A stretch of 64,000 nucleotides of DNA from Pseudomonas mandelii (GCF_006438925.1 NZ_RCZA01000007.1:127611-191610), one strand, 5' to 3'; positions 42,473-51,239 are shown, counted from the first letter of the stretch. The notes: a model not told the origin generated them from the sequence alone. Program-made: numbers and translations.

Positions 42473-43831
42473 ATGTCCGAGCTATCCGAAGCGCGCATCC
42501 CCGACGCACCCGCCATTCAGCGCTTACCCCTTTTGCAACTGATCCTGGTCGGTCTGCAACACGTTCTGCTGATGTACGGCGGAGCCATCGCGGTGCCGCT
42601 GATCATCGGACAGGCCGCAGGCCTGAGTCGTGAAGAAATCGCCTTCCTGATCAATGCCGACCTGCTGGTGGCCGGGATCGCAACCATCGTGCAGTCGCTG
42701 GGCATCGGCCCCATGGGCATCCGTATGCCGGTGATGATGGGCGCCAGTTTCGCGGCTGTCGGCAGCATGGTCGCCATGGCCGGCATGCCAGGCATCGGCC
42801 TGCAAGGGATCTTCGGCGCGACCATCGCCGCCGGGTTCTTCGGCATGATCATCGCGCCATTCATGTCCAAAGTCGTACGCTTCTTCCCGCCTCTGGTGAC
42901 CGGCACAGTCATCACCTCGATCGGTTTGTCGCTGTTCCCCGTGGCCGTGAACTGGGCCGGCGGCGGTGCGGGCGCCGCTCAATTCGGCTCGCCAATTTAC
43001 CTGGCCATCGCCGCGCTGGTGCTGGCAACCATCCTGCTGGTCCACCGCTTCATGCGAGGTTTCTGGGTCAACATTTCCGTGTTGATCGGTATGTGCCTGG
43101 GTTACGTGCTCTGCGGCCTGATCGGTATGGTCGACCTGAGCGGCATGGCCCAGGCGCCTTGGTTGCAATTCGTGACCCCGCTGCATTTCGGCATGCCGAA
43201 GTTCGAACTCGCACCGATCCTTTCCATGTGCCTGGTGGTGGTGATCATCTTCGTCGAGTCCACCGGGATGTTCCTGGCGCTGGGCAAAATCACCGGTCAG
43301 GACGTCTGCCCACGGATGCTGCGTCGCGGTTTGTTGTGTGATGCCGGCGCCTCGTTCTTCGCCGGTTTCTTCAACACCTTCACCCACTCCTCTTTCGCGC
43401 AGAACATCGGCCTGGTGCAGATGACCGGCGTACGTTGCCGCTCAGTGACCATCGTCGCCGGCGGTTTGCTGGTGGTGTTGAGTTTGTTGCCGAAAGCGGC
43501 GTTTCTGGTGGCATCGATTCCACCCGCCGTACTGGGCGGCGCAGCGATTGCGATGTTCGGGATGGTCGCCGCCACCGGCATCAAGATTCTTCAGGAAGCC
43601 GACATCGGTGACCGCCGCAACCAGTTGCTGGTGGCGGTGAGCATCGGCATGGGGCTGATCCCGGTGGTCCGTCCGGAATTCTTCGCCCACCTTCCGATGT
43701 GGATGAGTCCGATCACCCACAGCGGAATTGCCATGGCGACGCTCAGTGCGCTGTCGCTGAACCTGCTGTTCAACATCCTCGGCGGCGCCGAACGCGCGGC
43801 CATCAACGACTGCCACGCGCACCCGCACTAA
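42473..43831 (+). CDS. NCS2 urate/xanthine permease (UacT/XanQ-like)
   Basis: Nucleobase:cation symporter of 452 residues with about 14 helices. The start at 42473 has GAGGTG five bases upstream; a long open extension through the REP cluster is rejected. Signatures are LVGLQHVLLMYGGAIAVPLI, the substrate-helix ILSMCLVVVIIFVESTGMFL and the NCS2 motif region FNTFTHSSFAQNIGLVQMTG (Q/N in helix 10). Urate or xanthine is the likely substrate because it lies between puuD and the outer-membrane channels, but this is contextual. Confidence 0.93.
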   Translation: MSELSEARIPDAPAIQRLPLLQLILVGLQHVLLMYGGAIAVPLIIGQAAGLSREEIAFLINADLLVAGIATIVQSLGIGPMGIRMPVMMGASFAAVGSMVAMAGMPGIGLQGIFGATIAAGFFGMIIAPFMSKVVRFFPPLVTGTVITSIGLSLFPVAVNWAGGGAGAAQFGSPIYLAIAALVLATILLVHRFMRGFWVNISVLIGMCLGYVLCGLIGMVDLSGMAQAPWLQFVTPLHFGMPKFELAPILSMCLVVVIIFVESTGMFLALGKITGQDVCPRMLRRGLLCDAGASFFAGFFNTFTHSSFAQNIGLVQMTGVRCRSVTIVAGGLLVVLSLLPKAAFLVASIPPAVLGGAAIAMFGMVAATGIKILQEADIGDRRNQLLVAVSIGMGLIPVVRPEFFAHLPMWMSPITHSGIAMATLSALSLNLLFNILGGAERAAINDCHAHPH

Positions 43832-43851
43832 TACATCAGCACCACAGAACC

Positions 43852-43941
43852 TGTGGGAGCGAGCTTGCTCGCGATGGCGGTATCACATTCAACATCAGTG
43901 TTGACTGAACTGACGCCATCGCGAGCAAGCTCGCTCCCACA
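43852..43941. repeat. REPIN, class A
   Basis: TGTGGGAGCGAGCTTGCTCG and inverse, 90 bp, between the permease and the first OmpK-like gene. Confidence 0.9.
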
Positions 43942-43991
43942 GGTCAGCGGCAGCCTGCACCTCAAACAATAAAAACAAGAGGGAGCAACAG

Positions 43992-44777
43992 ATGATTCGC
44001 ACACAGACAAACATGCTGTTAGGCGGTGGTCTACTGGCCGCCAGTCAGACCATGGCCGGCGATTTACTGCTGTGGCAGACCAACAGCCTGAGTTATCTGT
44101 ATGGCAAGGATTTCGCGGTCAACCCGTCGATCCAGCAGACGATAACCTTTGAGCACGCCGACCGCTGGAAGTACGGCGACAACTTCCTGTTCGTCGACAG
44201 CACTTACTACAACGGCGAGCAAGACCGGAACAAAGGCGTTCACGCCTATTACGGCGAGTTCAGTCCGCGCCTGTCTTTCGGAAAAATCCTCGAGCGCCGT
44301 TTCGAATTCGGCCCGATCAAAGACGTGTTGCTGGCCATGACCTACGAGAATGGCGAAGACGACACCGAGGCCTATCTGATCGGCCCCGGTTTCGACCTCG
44401 CGGTACCGGGCTTCAATTTTTTCACCTTGAACTTCTACTATCGCCAGACCGAAGGCTCGCGTCCCGGCGACGATGTCTGGCAGATCACGCCGGCCTGGTC
44501 CTACACCCTGCCATTGGGCAACTCGAACCTGTTGATCGACGGCTACATCGACTGGGTCGTGGATAACGACCAGAACTCACAGGGCACCTACCACGCCAAC
44601 CTGCACTTGAACCCCCAGATCAAATATGACCTGGGGAAGGCCTTGGGCTGGCGGGAGAAACAGGTGTACGTCGGCGTCGAATACAGCTACTGGAAAAATA
44701 AATACGGCATCGAAAACAACGCCAACCTCGACACTAATGAGAACACCACCAGCCTGCTGGTGAAGGTGCATTTCTAG
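43992..44777 (+). CDS. Tsx/OmpK-like outer-membrane channel, copy 1
   Basis: A 12-strand-type nucleoside-channel family porin of 261 residues. It has a signal peptide ending TMAGDLL and an aromatic C-terminus (LVKVHF) typical of outer-membrane barrels. Strand motifs include SLSYLYGKDFAVNP, TFEHADRWKYGDNFLFVDS and EYSYWKNKYG. A GAGGGAG ribosome site precedes the ATG. The position right after a urate/xanthine permease suggests passage of purines or nucleosides across the outer membrane. A paralogue of equal length follows. Confidence 0.9.
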   Translation: MIRTQTNMLLGGGLLAASQTMAGDLLLWQTNSLSYLYGKDFAVNPSIQQTITFEHADRWKYGDNFLFVDSTYYNGEQDRNKGVHAYYGEFSPRLSFGKILERRFEFGPIKDVLLAMTYENGEDDTEAYLIGPGFDLAVPGFNFFTLNFYYRQTEGSRPGDDVWQITPAWSYTLPLGNSNLLIDGYIDWVVDNDQNSQGTYHANLHLNPQIKYDLGKALGWREKQVYVGVEYSYWKNKYGIENNANLDTNENTTSLLVKVHF

Positions 44778-45152
44778 ATGATCCGCAACCGTGCTCCAAA
44801 CCTGTCGTCGGTGCGCTGTTGCGGGGCACTTGAGACCTGGCCAAGGAGTCAGTATTCTCCGCGGCCGCCCGAATCTGGTCTAAAAAAAAGCCCGGATTTA
44901 ATTCCTGACCAGAAAGCCAACTTATCCCGGCGCTGGACGGTACCAAGGCACTCCAAAACCTCTCTCAATCGACTGCTCTTGAGCAGCCGAGCGGGAGTTT
45001 TTTGGCTTTTCAAAAGCCTTGGCTCAGCTCTTGCTAACAGCACTGAAGCTGACCGACTGGATGATTTTTTACAGCTACAGAAAAAGGCGCCACACCAGAG
45101 CGCCGACCTTAGAAAAATAACGTGGAACCACCTACTTTTTGGGAGCAACCGA
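44778..45152. other. 375-bp gap between the two OmpK-like genes
   Basis: No coding gene seen. It holds a palindrome CTGCTCTTGAGCAG (44973-44986), a T-run at 44998-45003, and a GGCTTTT-C-AAAAGCC hairpin (45004-45018), which together may be a terminator for copy 1 or an attenuator for copy 2. Downstream DNA to 45152 is AT-rich and probably carries the promoter of copy 2. Confidence 0.5.
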
Positions 45153-45938
45153 ATGAAACGTACGTGCACTAGCCTGATGCTGGCGGGATCGTTGCTGGCC
45201 GGGGGCCAGGCCATGGCCGGCGACTTGCTGCAATGGCAGAACAACAGCCTGACCTACCTGTATGGCAAGGACTTCCAGGTCAACCCGCGCATTCAGCAGA
45301 CGGTGACCTTCGAACACGTCGATGGCTGGAAATACGGCGACAACTTCATGTTCGTCGACAAGATCTTCTACAACGGCAAAGACGATAGCTACGCTGGCTC
45401 GAACACCTACTACGGCGAGATCAGCCCACGCTTGTCGTTCGGCAAGATCTTCGACCAAAAGCTCGAATTCGGCCCGATCAAAGACGTACTGCTGGCCATG
45501 ACTTACGAGTTCGGTGAAAACGATACCGAGTCCTACCTGATCGGACCTGGTTTTGACCTGGCGATCCCGGGCTTCGATTACTTCCAGCTGAACTTCTACA
45601 ACCGTCATACCGAAGGCGACCGCCCAGGTGACAATATCTGGCAGGTCACTCCGGTCTGGTCCTACACCATCCCGGTGGGCGATTCGAACATCCTGATCGA
45701 CGGTTTCATGGACTGGGTGGTCGACAACGACGTCAACAAAAAAGGCGAGTACCACGCCAACCTGCACTTCAATCCACAGGTCAAATACGACTTGGGCAAA
45801 GCGCTGAACCTTGGCGAAAAGCAGTTGTACGTCGGCGTCGAGTATGACTACTGGAAAAACAAGTACGGTATTGAAGACAGTCAGGGCTTCAAAACCGATC
45901 AGAGCGTAACCAGTTTCCTGGTCAAGGTTCACTTCTGA
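45153..45938 (+). CDS. Tsx/OmpK-like outer-membrane channel, copy 2
   Basis: Second 261-residue member, alignable to copy 1 end to end with no gaps and, by eye, about two-thirds identical. The start at 45153 (MKRTCTSLMLAGSLLAGGQA) gives a clean signal peptide; a 375-bp open extension upstream is non-coding leader. Differences from copy 1 concentrate in the predicted outer loops, for example DKIFYNGKDDSYAGSNT against DSTYYNGEQDRNKGVHA, which suggests altered selectivity. It ends LVKVHF like copy 1. Confidence 0.9.
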   Translation: MKRTCTSLMLAGSLLAGGQAMAGDLLQWQNNSLTYLYGKDFQVNPRIQQTVTFEHVDGWKYGDNFMFVDKIFYNGKDDSYAGSNTYYGEISPRLSFGKIFDQKLEFGPIKDVLLAMTYEFGENDTESYLIGPGFDLAIPGFDYFQLNFYNRHTEGDRPGDNIWQVTPVWSYTIPVGDSNILIDGFMDWVVDNDVNKKGEYHANLHFNPQVKYDLGKALNLGEKQLYVGVEYDYWKNKYGIEDSQGFKTDQSVTSFLVKVHF

Positions 45939-45962
45939 TCCGGCGGCGTCTGTAAGGACGTC

Positions 45963-46027
45963 TTCGCGAGCAGGCTCGCTCCCACATTGGAATGCATTTC
46001 AACTGTGGGAGCGGGCCTGCTCGCGAA
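45963..46027. repeat. REPIN, class A (short)
   Basis: TTCGCGAGCAGGCTCGCTCC and inverse GGAGCGGGCCTGCTCGCGAA around about 25 bp, between convergent genes. Confidence 0.88.
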
Positions 46028-46044
46028 TGGCCGCACTGCAAATC

Positions 46045-47217
46045 TCAAGCAGTGACCGCTGCCTCGGCTATCCCAAGAAACCGGCACAACTCCCCGCGCT
46101 TGGCCAACGCATCCCGCCGCCCCAAATCAATCAATTCGCTGCAATACCCCGCCTCGAACAGCAGATAGCTCAGCACCCCCGCCCCGCTCGTCTTGGTCGC
46201 CCCTGGCCCGCGCAGAAACAGACGCAGCGCCGCCGGCAACTCCTGCCGATGCCGCGCCGCAATTTCGTCGATCGGCTGACTGGGCGAAATCACCAGCACT
46301 TCCACCGGCGCCACTCCCAGTGCGCGCGTCGGCGTGCCATCAGGCATCAAGTGGCTGAACTGGTTTAGACGCTGCAACAGCTCGATGTCACTTTCCAGGC
46401 TGTCAATGAACGTGCTGTTGAGCAGGTGTCCGCCGATCTGTGCCAGGCTCGGCTGCTGGCCGGTGTAGGCGCGTTGCAGCGGTTGTTCCGGGTCGATGCC
46501 GCGGGGGTTGCCGCTGACGCCCACTACCAGCACTCGGCTGGCGCCCAGGTGCAGCGCCGGACTGATCGGTGCCGACTGACGTACCGCGCCGTCGCCGAAA
46601 TACTCTTCACCGATTTTGACTGGCGCAAACAACAGCGGGATGGCGGAACTGGCCAGCAAGTGATCGACGGTCAATTGAGTGGGGACGCCGATTCGCCGAT
46701 GGCGCAACCAGGCATTGATGGTGCCGCCGCCCTGATAAAAGGTCACCGCCTGACCGGACTCGTAGCCGAACGCGGTCACCGCAACCGCCTGCAACTGCTT
46801 CTGTGCAATGGCCTCGGCAATCCCGCTCATCTGCAGTTTGTCGTCGAGCAATCCGCGCAGCGGCGAACTGTTGAGCAAAGCCACCGGCACCTGAGCACCA
46901 ATCCCGAGCAAACTGTGGCTGACAAAACGGCTGGCCTGGTGGATCACGCCCGGCCAGTCGCTGCGCAGTACCAGATGACTGCGAAAGCCCTGCCAGAAGG
47001 CTGTCAGACGTTGAATCGCACCACGAAAATCCATCGCCCCACTGGCGAGGCTGACCGCGTTGATTGCGCCGGCCGAGGTGCCGACAATCACCGGAAACGG
47101 ATTGCTCGCACCGACCGGTAACAGCTCGGCAATCGCCGCCAGCACACCCACTTGATAGGCCGCCCGGGCCCCGCCGCCGGAAAGAATCAACCCTGTAACC
47201 GGTTCAGCAGGACTCAT
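46045..47217 (-). CDS. Patatin-like phospholipase
   Basis: Predicted Ser-Asp dyad lipid acyl hydrolase of 390 residues. The oxyanion glycine motif is GGGARA (residues 14-19), the nucleophile is Ser48 in GTSAGAIN, and the catalytic Asp is in YFGDGAVR. There is no signal peptide or type V secretion barrel, so it is a short cytosolic patatin (RssA-like branch) rather than PlpD. It is followed, in the same direction, by nothing before the REPIN; the acyltransferase lies 35 bp upstream of its start, so the two probably form an operon of lipid-handling enzymes. Confidence 0.92.
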   Translation of the reverse strand: MSPAEPVTGLILSGGGARAAYQVGVLAAIAELLPVGASNPFPVIVGTSAGAINAVSLASGAMDFRGAIQRLTAFWQGFRSHLVLRSDWPGVIHQASRFVSHSLLGIGAQVPVALLNSSPLRGLLDDKLQMSGIAEAIAQKQLQAVAVTAFGYESGQAVTFYQGGGTINAWLRHRRIGVPTQLTVDHLLASSAIPLLFAPVKIGEEYFGDGAVRQSAPISPALHLGASRVLVVGVSGNPRGIDPEQPLQRAYTGQQPSLAQIGGHLLNSTFIDSLESDIELLQRLNQFSHLMPDGTPTRALGVAPVEVLVISPSQPIDEIAARHRQELPAALRLFLRGPGATKTSGAGVLSYLLFEAGYCSELIDLGRRDALAKRGELCRFLGIAEAAVTA

Positions 47218-47251
47218 CGCAACACTCCTTGGTGCTTATAAGGGCGGTGGT

Positions 47252-48184
47252 TCAACCGCGTTTTGCGTACAGCTTCGGCTCGCCCGGCGGACGACTCTTG
47301 AAGCGACGATGAGCCCAAAGGTATTGCTGCGGACATTCGCGCAAGACACCTTCGATCCATTGGTTGATCCGCAGGCAGTCGGCTTCTTCGGTTTCGCCGG
47401 GAAAACCTTCGAGCGGCGCATGAATCACCAGTCGATAACCGCTGCCATCCGCCAGACGTTCCTGAGTGAACGGCACCACCAGCGCCTTGCCCAACCGCGC
47501 AAACTTGCTGGTGGCAGTAACGGTAGCGGCCTGAATCCCGAACAGCGGCACGAAGATACTTTGCTTGGCGCCATAGTCCTGATCCGGTGCGTACCAGATT
47601 GCCCGACCTGCGCGCAGCAATTTGAGCATGCCGCGCACGTCGTCGCGCTCCACCGCCAGCGAATCGACGTTGTGCCGCTCGCGCCCCAGGCGCTGGACGT
47701 AGTCGAACAACGGATTTTTGTGTTCGCGGTACATGCCATCAATGGTGTGCTGCTGGCCAAGCAACGCCGCGCCGATTTCCAGCGTGGTGAAATGAACGGC
47801 CATCAGGATCACGCCCTTGCCGTCACGCTGGGCTTTTTTCAAATACTCCAACCCTTCGACATGGGCCAGCTTTGCCAGACGCTCCCGCGACCACCACCAG
47901 CTCATGGCCATTTCGAAAAACGCGATGCCCGTTGAGGCGAAGTTTTCCTTGAGCAGGCGCTTGCGTTCGGCAGCGGTTTTTTCAGGGAAACACAGTTCGA
48001 GATTGCGCTTGGCAATGCGCCGTCTGTCGCCCGCTACTCGATACATCAATGCACCCAGGGCACGACCGATCGACAGCAACGCCGGATACGGCAACTGGAC
48101 AATCAGCCACAATAGCCCCAAGCCACACCACAGCGGCCAGAAACGCGGAGAAAGAAATGCTGTTCGAAAACGCGGGCGATCCAT
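47252..48184 (-). CDS. lpxL: Lipid A biosynthesis acyltransferase (LpxL/HtrB type)
   Basis: Adds a secondary acyl chain to lipid A at the inner membrane. It has 310 residues. An N-terminal membrane helix (FWPLWCGLGLLWLIVQLPY) is followed by the H-x4-D/E acyltransferase box HFTTLE in ILMAVHFTTLEIGAALLG, then YREHKNPLFDYVQ and YAPDQDYG (the D-Q-D-Y-G family motif). The start at 48184 is chosen; the open frame upstream runs into the minC promoter. It is divergent from minC and upstream of the patatin gene. Lauroyl specificity is inferred. Confidence 0.92.
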   Translation of the reverse strand: MDRPRFRTAFLSPRFWPLWCGLGLLWLIVQLPYPALLSIGRALGALMYRVAGDRRRIAKRNLELCFPEKTAAERKRLLKENFASTGIAFFEMAMSWWWSRERLAKLAHVEGLEYLKKAQRDGKGVILMAVHFTTLEIGAALLGQQHTIDGMYREHKNPLFDYVQRLGRERHNVDSLAVERDDVRGMLKLLRAGRAIWYAPDQDYGAKQSIFVPLFGIQAATVTATSKFARLGKALVVPFTQERLADGSGYRLVIHAPLEGFPGETEEADCLRINQWIEGVLRECPQQYLWAHRRFKSRPPGEPKLYAKRG

Positions 48185-48302
48185 TAAAGGTTCCGGAAAG
48201 ACAATGGCCGCGCATTCTACATCGTTCGACCCGGCTTGCGGCTCGCGGGCGTTCTCGTTATAAGTCTCGGCACTTTTAGTGACAAGTCGTTGTATGCCGA
48301 CC

Positions 48303-49040
48303 ATGAGCCAAACCGAACCGCTAGACCAAGATCCCGTGTTCCAGCTGAAGGGCAGCATGCTCGCCATTACGGTGCTGGAACTGGCCCGTAACGACCTCGA
48401 GAACCTCGATCGTCAACTGGCCGCCAAGGTCGCCCAGGCGCCTAACTTCTTTAGTAACGCGCCACTGGTGCTGGCACTGGACAAACTCCCGGCCAGTGAA
48501 GGCGCAGTTGATCTGCCAGGCCTGATGCGCGTCTGCCGCCAGCATGGCCTGCGCACCCTGGCAATCCGTGCCAGTCGCATTGAAGACATCGCCGCGGCCA
48601 TCGCGGTCGACCTGCCGGTGCTGCCACCGTCCGGCGCCCGTGAGCGTCCGCTGGACCCGCTCGAAGGCCAAGTCAAGAAAAAGCCGGAAAAACCGCCGGA
48701 GCCGACGATCAAGCCAACGAAGATCATCACCTCGCCCGTCCGCGGCGGGCAGCAGATTTATGCCCAGGGCTGCGATCTGGTGGTGATCTCGTCGGTCAGC
48801 CCGGGGGCGGAACTTCTCGCCGATGGGAACATCCATGTATACGGCCCGATGCGCGGTCGAGTGTTGGCCGGCGTCAAAGGCGACACGAAAGCCAGGATTT
48901 TCTGTCAGCAAATGAGCGCTGAACTGGTCTCCATCGCAGGCCACTACAAGGTTTCGGAGGATCTGCGTCGCGACCCTTTGTGGGGCGCGGGCGTACAGGT
49001 CAGCCTGTCGGGCGATGTGTTGAACATCATTCGGCTTTAA
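48303..49040 (+). CDS. minC: Septum-site inhibitor MinC
   Basis: FtsZ-polymerisation inhibitor that blocks polar septa. It has 245 residues: an N-terminal FtsZ-binding domain (FQLKGSMLAITVLEL), a Pro/Lys linker (KKKPEKPPEPTIKPTK) and a C-terminal beta-helix that dimerises and binds MinD (RVLAGVKGDTKARIFCQQM). The ATG at 48303 is used; 24 bp of upstream frame is unconserved. A 201-bp gap separates it from minD and contains inverted arms (AAACATCTCTA/TAGAGATGTTT). Confidence 0.95.
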   Translation: MSQTEPLDQDPVFQLKGSMLAITVLELARNDLENLDRQLAAKVAQAPNFFSNAPLVLALDKLPASEGAVDLPGLMRVCRQHGLRTLAIRASRIEDIAAAIAVDLPVLPPSGARERPLDPLEGQVKKKPEKPPEPTIKPTKIITSPVRGGQQIYAQGCDLVVISSVSPGAELLADGNIHVYGPMRGRVLAGVKGDTKARIFCQQMSAELVSIAGHYKVSEDLRRDPLWGAGVQVSLSGDVLNIIRL

Positions 49041-49241
49041 CGGATACTGCCGCATTTTCCAAACATCTCTAAAACGTAGCGAAAACGGCTCAAACGAAGT
49101 AGGAAAAAGGTCATAAGCAGTGTTTACCCGAGGTAAGCGCCGTTCTGCACCGAATTCCAGCCAAGGCTGTCCGACTGCAGTAGTTTTTCTAGAGATGTTT
49201 TTCAGGGGCTAAATGTCCTTTTTCCTTAGGGGTGAAACACC

Positions 49242-50054
49242 TTGGCCAAGATTCTCGTGGTTACATCCGGCAAGGGTGGTGTGGGTAAGACCACCACCAG
49301 TGCTGCTATCGGTACCGGCCTCGCACTGCGCGGTCACAAAACAGTTATCGTCGACTTCGACGTCGGTTTGCGTAACCTCGACCTGATCATGGGTTGCGAG
49401 CGCCGTGTGGTGTATGACTTCGTCAACGTGGTAAACGGCGAAGCCAACCTGCAACAAGCCCTGATCAAAGACAAACGCCTGGAAAACCTTTACGTACTGG
49501 CCGCCAGTCAGACCCGCGACAAAGACGCGCTGACTGTGGAAGGCGTGGAAAAAGTGTTGATGGCGCTGAAAGAAGACTTCGAATACGTGGTCTGCGACTC
49601 TCCGGCCGGCATCGAAAAAGGCGCCCACCTGGCCATGTACTTCGCAGACGAAGCGATTATCGTGACCAACCCGGAAGTGTCCTCGGTTCGTGACTCGGAC
49701 CGTATGCTGGGCCTGCTGGCCAGCAAGTCCCGCCGCGCGGAAAAGGGCGAAGACCCGATCAAGGAACACCTGCTGCTGACCCGCTACAACCCGCAACGAG
49801 TCAGTGACGGCGAGATGCTCGGCGTCGAAGACGTCAAAGAGATTCTGGCGGTCGCCCTGCTGGGTGTCATTCCGGAATCCCAAGCAGTACTCAAAGCTTC
49901 CAACTCGGGCGTGCCAGTCATTCTCGACGACCAGAGCGATGCCGGTCAGGCATACAGCGATGCGGTCGATCGTCTGCTGGGCAAAACCGTGGAGCATCGT
50001 TTTCTCGATGTAACGAAGAAGGGATTCTTCGAGCGCCTGTTTGGAGGTAGATAA
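49242..50054 (+). CDS. minD: Septum-site ATPase MinD
   Basis: Membrane-bound ParA-like ATPase that carries MinC and is displaced by MinE. It has 270 residues from a TTG start, supported by AGGGGTG upstream and by the conserved first residues AKILVVTSGKGGVGKTT, which contain the deviant Walker A. Other motifs are IVDFDVGLRNLDLIMG (Walker A') and the C-terminal amphipathic membrane-targeting helix KKGFFERLFGG. The stop overlaps the minE start by one base (TAATG). Confidence 0.97.
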   Translation: MAKILVVTSGKGGVGKTTTSAAIGTGLALRGHKTVIVDFDVGLRNLDLIMGCERRVVYDFVNVVNGEANLQQALIKDKRLENLYVLAASQTRDKDALTVEGVEKVLMALKEDFEYVVCDSPAGIEKGAHLAMYFADEAIIVTNPEVSSVRDSDRMLGLLASKSRRAEKGEDPIKEHLLLTRYNPQRVSDGEMLGVEDVKEILAVALLGVIPESQAVLKASNSGVPVILDDQSDAGQAYSDAVDRLLGKTVEHRFLDVTKKGFFERLFGGR

Positions 50055-50308
50055 TGAATCTTTTTGACTTCTTTCGTGCCAGCAAAAAGGTCAGCACCGC
50101 GTCGGTAGCGAAAGAGCGTCTGCAGATCATCGTGGCGCACGAACGCGGCCAGCGCAGTACACCGGACTACCTGCCAGCCTTGCAGAAGGAATTGGTCGAG
50201 GTCATCCGCAAGTACGTCAATATCGGGTCCGATGACGTGCACGTCGCTCTGGAAAACCAGGGCAGTTGCTCGATTCTGGAACTCAATATCACCCTGCCTG
50301 ACCGCTAG
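50054..50308 (+). CDS. minE: Cell-division topological factor MinE
   Basis: Stimulates MinD ATPase and drives pole-to-pole oscillation. It has 84 residues: an N-terminal membrane/MinD-binding part (MNLFDFFRASKKVSTASVAK, then ERLQIIVAHERGQR) and a C-terminal dimerisation beta-sheet (VHVALENQGSCSILELNITL). It is translationally linked to minD by the TAATG overlap. GGAGG lies seven bases upstream of the ATG. Confidence 0.97.
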   Translation: MNLFDFFRASKKVSTASVAKERLQIIVAHERGQRSTPDYLPALQKELVEVIRKYVNIGSDDVHVALENQGSCSILELNITLPDR

Positions 50309-50325
50309 TCGATCAGACAGGAGCC

Positions 50326-50462
50326 ACGGCGGCTCAGAATCTTTGAGCCCCTGTAGGAGCTGCCGCAGGCTGCGATCTTTTGATCTTGTTTTTAAAGCAG
50401 AATCAAAAGATCGCAGCCTGCGGCAGCTCCTACACGGGACAATGAAGGTTCTGAGCCGCCGT
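50326..50462. repeat. Class B REP pair nested inside a 14-bp inverted repeat
   Basis: Outer arms ACGGCGGCTCAGAA (50326-50339) and TTCTGAGCCGCCGT (50449-50462) are perfect inverses. Between them lies a class B REP hairpin (50351-50435). The outer pair could be the original minE terminator stem split by the REP. Confidence 0.85.
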
Positions 50463-50487
50463 TGGCGTTTGTTACGAGGCTGTTTTA

Positions 50488-51123
50488 ATGCCGCTGTCCA
50501 ACATCCGCATCATCCATCAGGACGCCGCCGTACTGGTGGTGAACAAACCGACCCTGCTGCTCTCTGTCCCTGGCCGGGCTGATGACAACAAGGATTGCCT
50601 GATTACCCGCCTGCAAGAAAACGGCTACCCGGAAGCGCGAATCGTCCATCGTCTGGACTGGGAAACCTCCGGCATTATTCTGTTGGCCCGTGATCCGGAC
50701 ACGCATCGCGAACTGTCTCGGCAATTTCACGACCGCGAAACCGAAAAGGCCTACACCGCCCTGTGCTGGGGACAACCGGAACTGGACAGTGGCAGCATCG
50801 ATCTGCCCTTGCGCTACGACCCGCCGACCAAGCCTCGCCATGTGGTCGACCATGAATTCGGCAAACATGCCCTGACCTTCTGGCGGGTATTGGAGCGTTG
50901 CGGCGACTGGTGTCGTGTCGAATTGACGCCGATCACCGGCCGCTCCCATCAGTTGCGCGTGCACATGCTCTCCATCGGTCATCCGCTACTGGGTGACGGG
51001 CTGTATGCCCACGAGCAAGCACTGGCCGCCTGGCCACGACTTTGTTTGCACGCGAGCATGCTTAGCTTCACTCACCCGCAAAGCGGTGAACGCTTGCGCT
51101 TCGAGTGTCCTGCTCCTTTTTAG
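50488..51123 (+). CDS. RluA-family pseudouridine synthase
   Basis: Isomerises uridine in RNA. The 211 residues have no S4 domain. The catalytic Asp lies in RIVHRLDWETSGIILLARD (H-R-L-D-x-x-T-S-G), followed by LTPITGRSHQLRVHMLSIGH and GDGLYAHE. Its size and lack of an S4 domain fit RluA or TruC-type enzymes; which RNA is modified cannot be decided. It ends at a strong hairpin terminator. Confidence 0.92.
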   Translation: MPLSNIRIIHQDAAVLVVNKPTLLLSVPGRADDNKDCLITRLQENGYPEARIVHRLDWETSGIILLARDPDTHRELSRQFHDRETEKAYTALCWGQPELDSGSIDLPLRYDPPTKPRHVVDHEFGKHALTFWRVLERCGDWCRVELTPITGRSHQLRVHMLSIGHPLLGDGLYAHEQALAAWPRLCLHASMLSFTHPQSGERLRFECPAPF

Positions 51124-51145
51124 GTAACCGCCGAACCCAAAAAAC

Positions 51146-51170
51146 GCCCTTCCACTGAAGGGCATTTTTA
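51146..51170 (+). terminator. Terminator of the pseudouridine synthase gene
   Basis: GCCCTTC / GAAGGGC stem, CACT tetraloop, then ATTTTTA. Confidence 0.9.
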
Positions 51171-51209
51171 TTTCTTGTTACAAATCACCATGTAAATGAC
51201 GTGAGAAAA

Positions 51210-51239
51210 TTGTCATGAATTTGTAATGAAACGTAAAAT
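51210..51239 (+). promoter_or_regulatory. Promoter of the LPS-kinase-like gene, with a Pho-box-like repeat
   Basis: -35 TTGTCA (51210-51215), 18-bp spacer, -10 TAAAAT (51234-51239). The first 18 bases read TTGTCAT-GAAT-TTGTAAT, a 7-4-7 direct repeat resembling a PhoB box; its distance to the -10 (6 bp) is shorter than usual, so PhoB control is doubtful. Also, TTACAAAT/ATTTGTAA arms flank the region (51178 and 51219). Confidence 0.5.

Noticed and set aside
44778..45152. 125-codon N-terminal extension of the second OmpK-like protein
   Set aside because: The true start at 45153 begins a clean signal peptide matching copy 1; the upstream frame has no conserved content.
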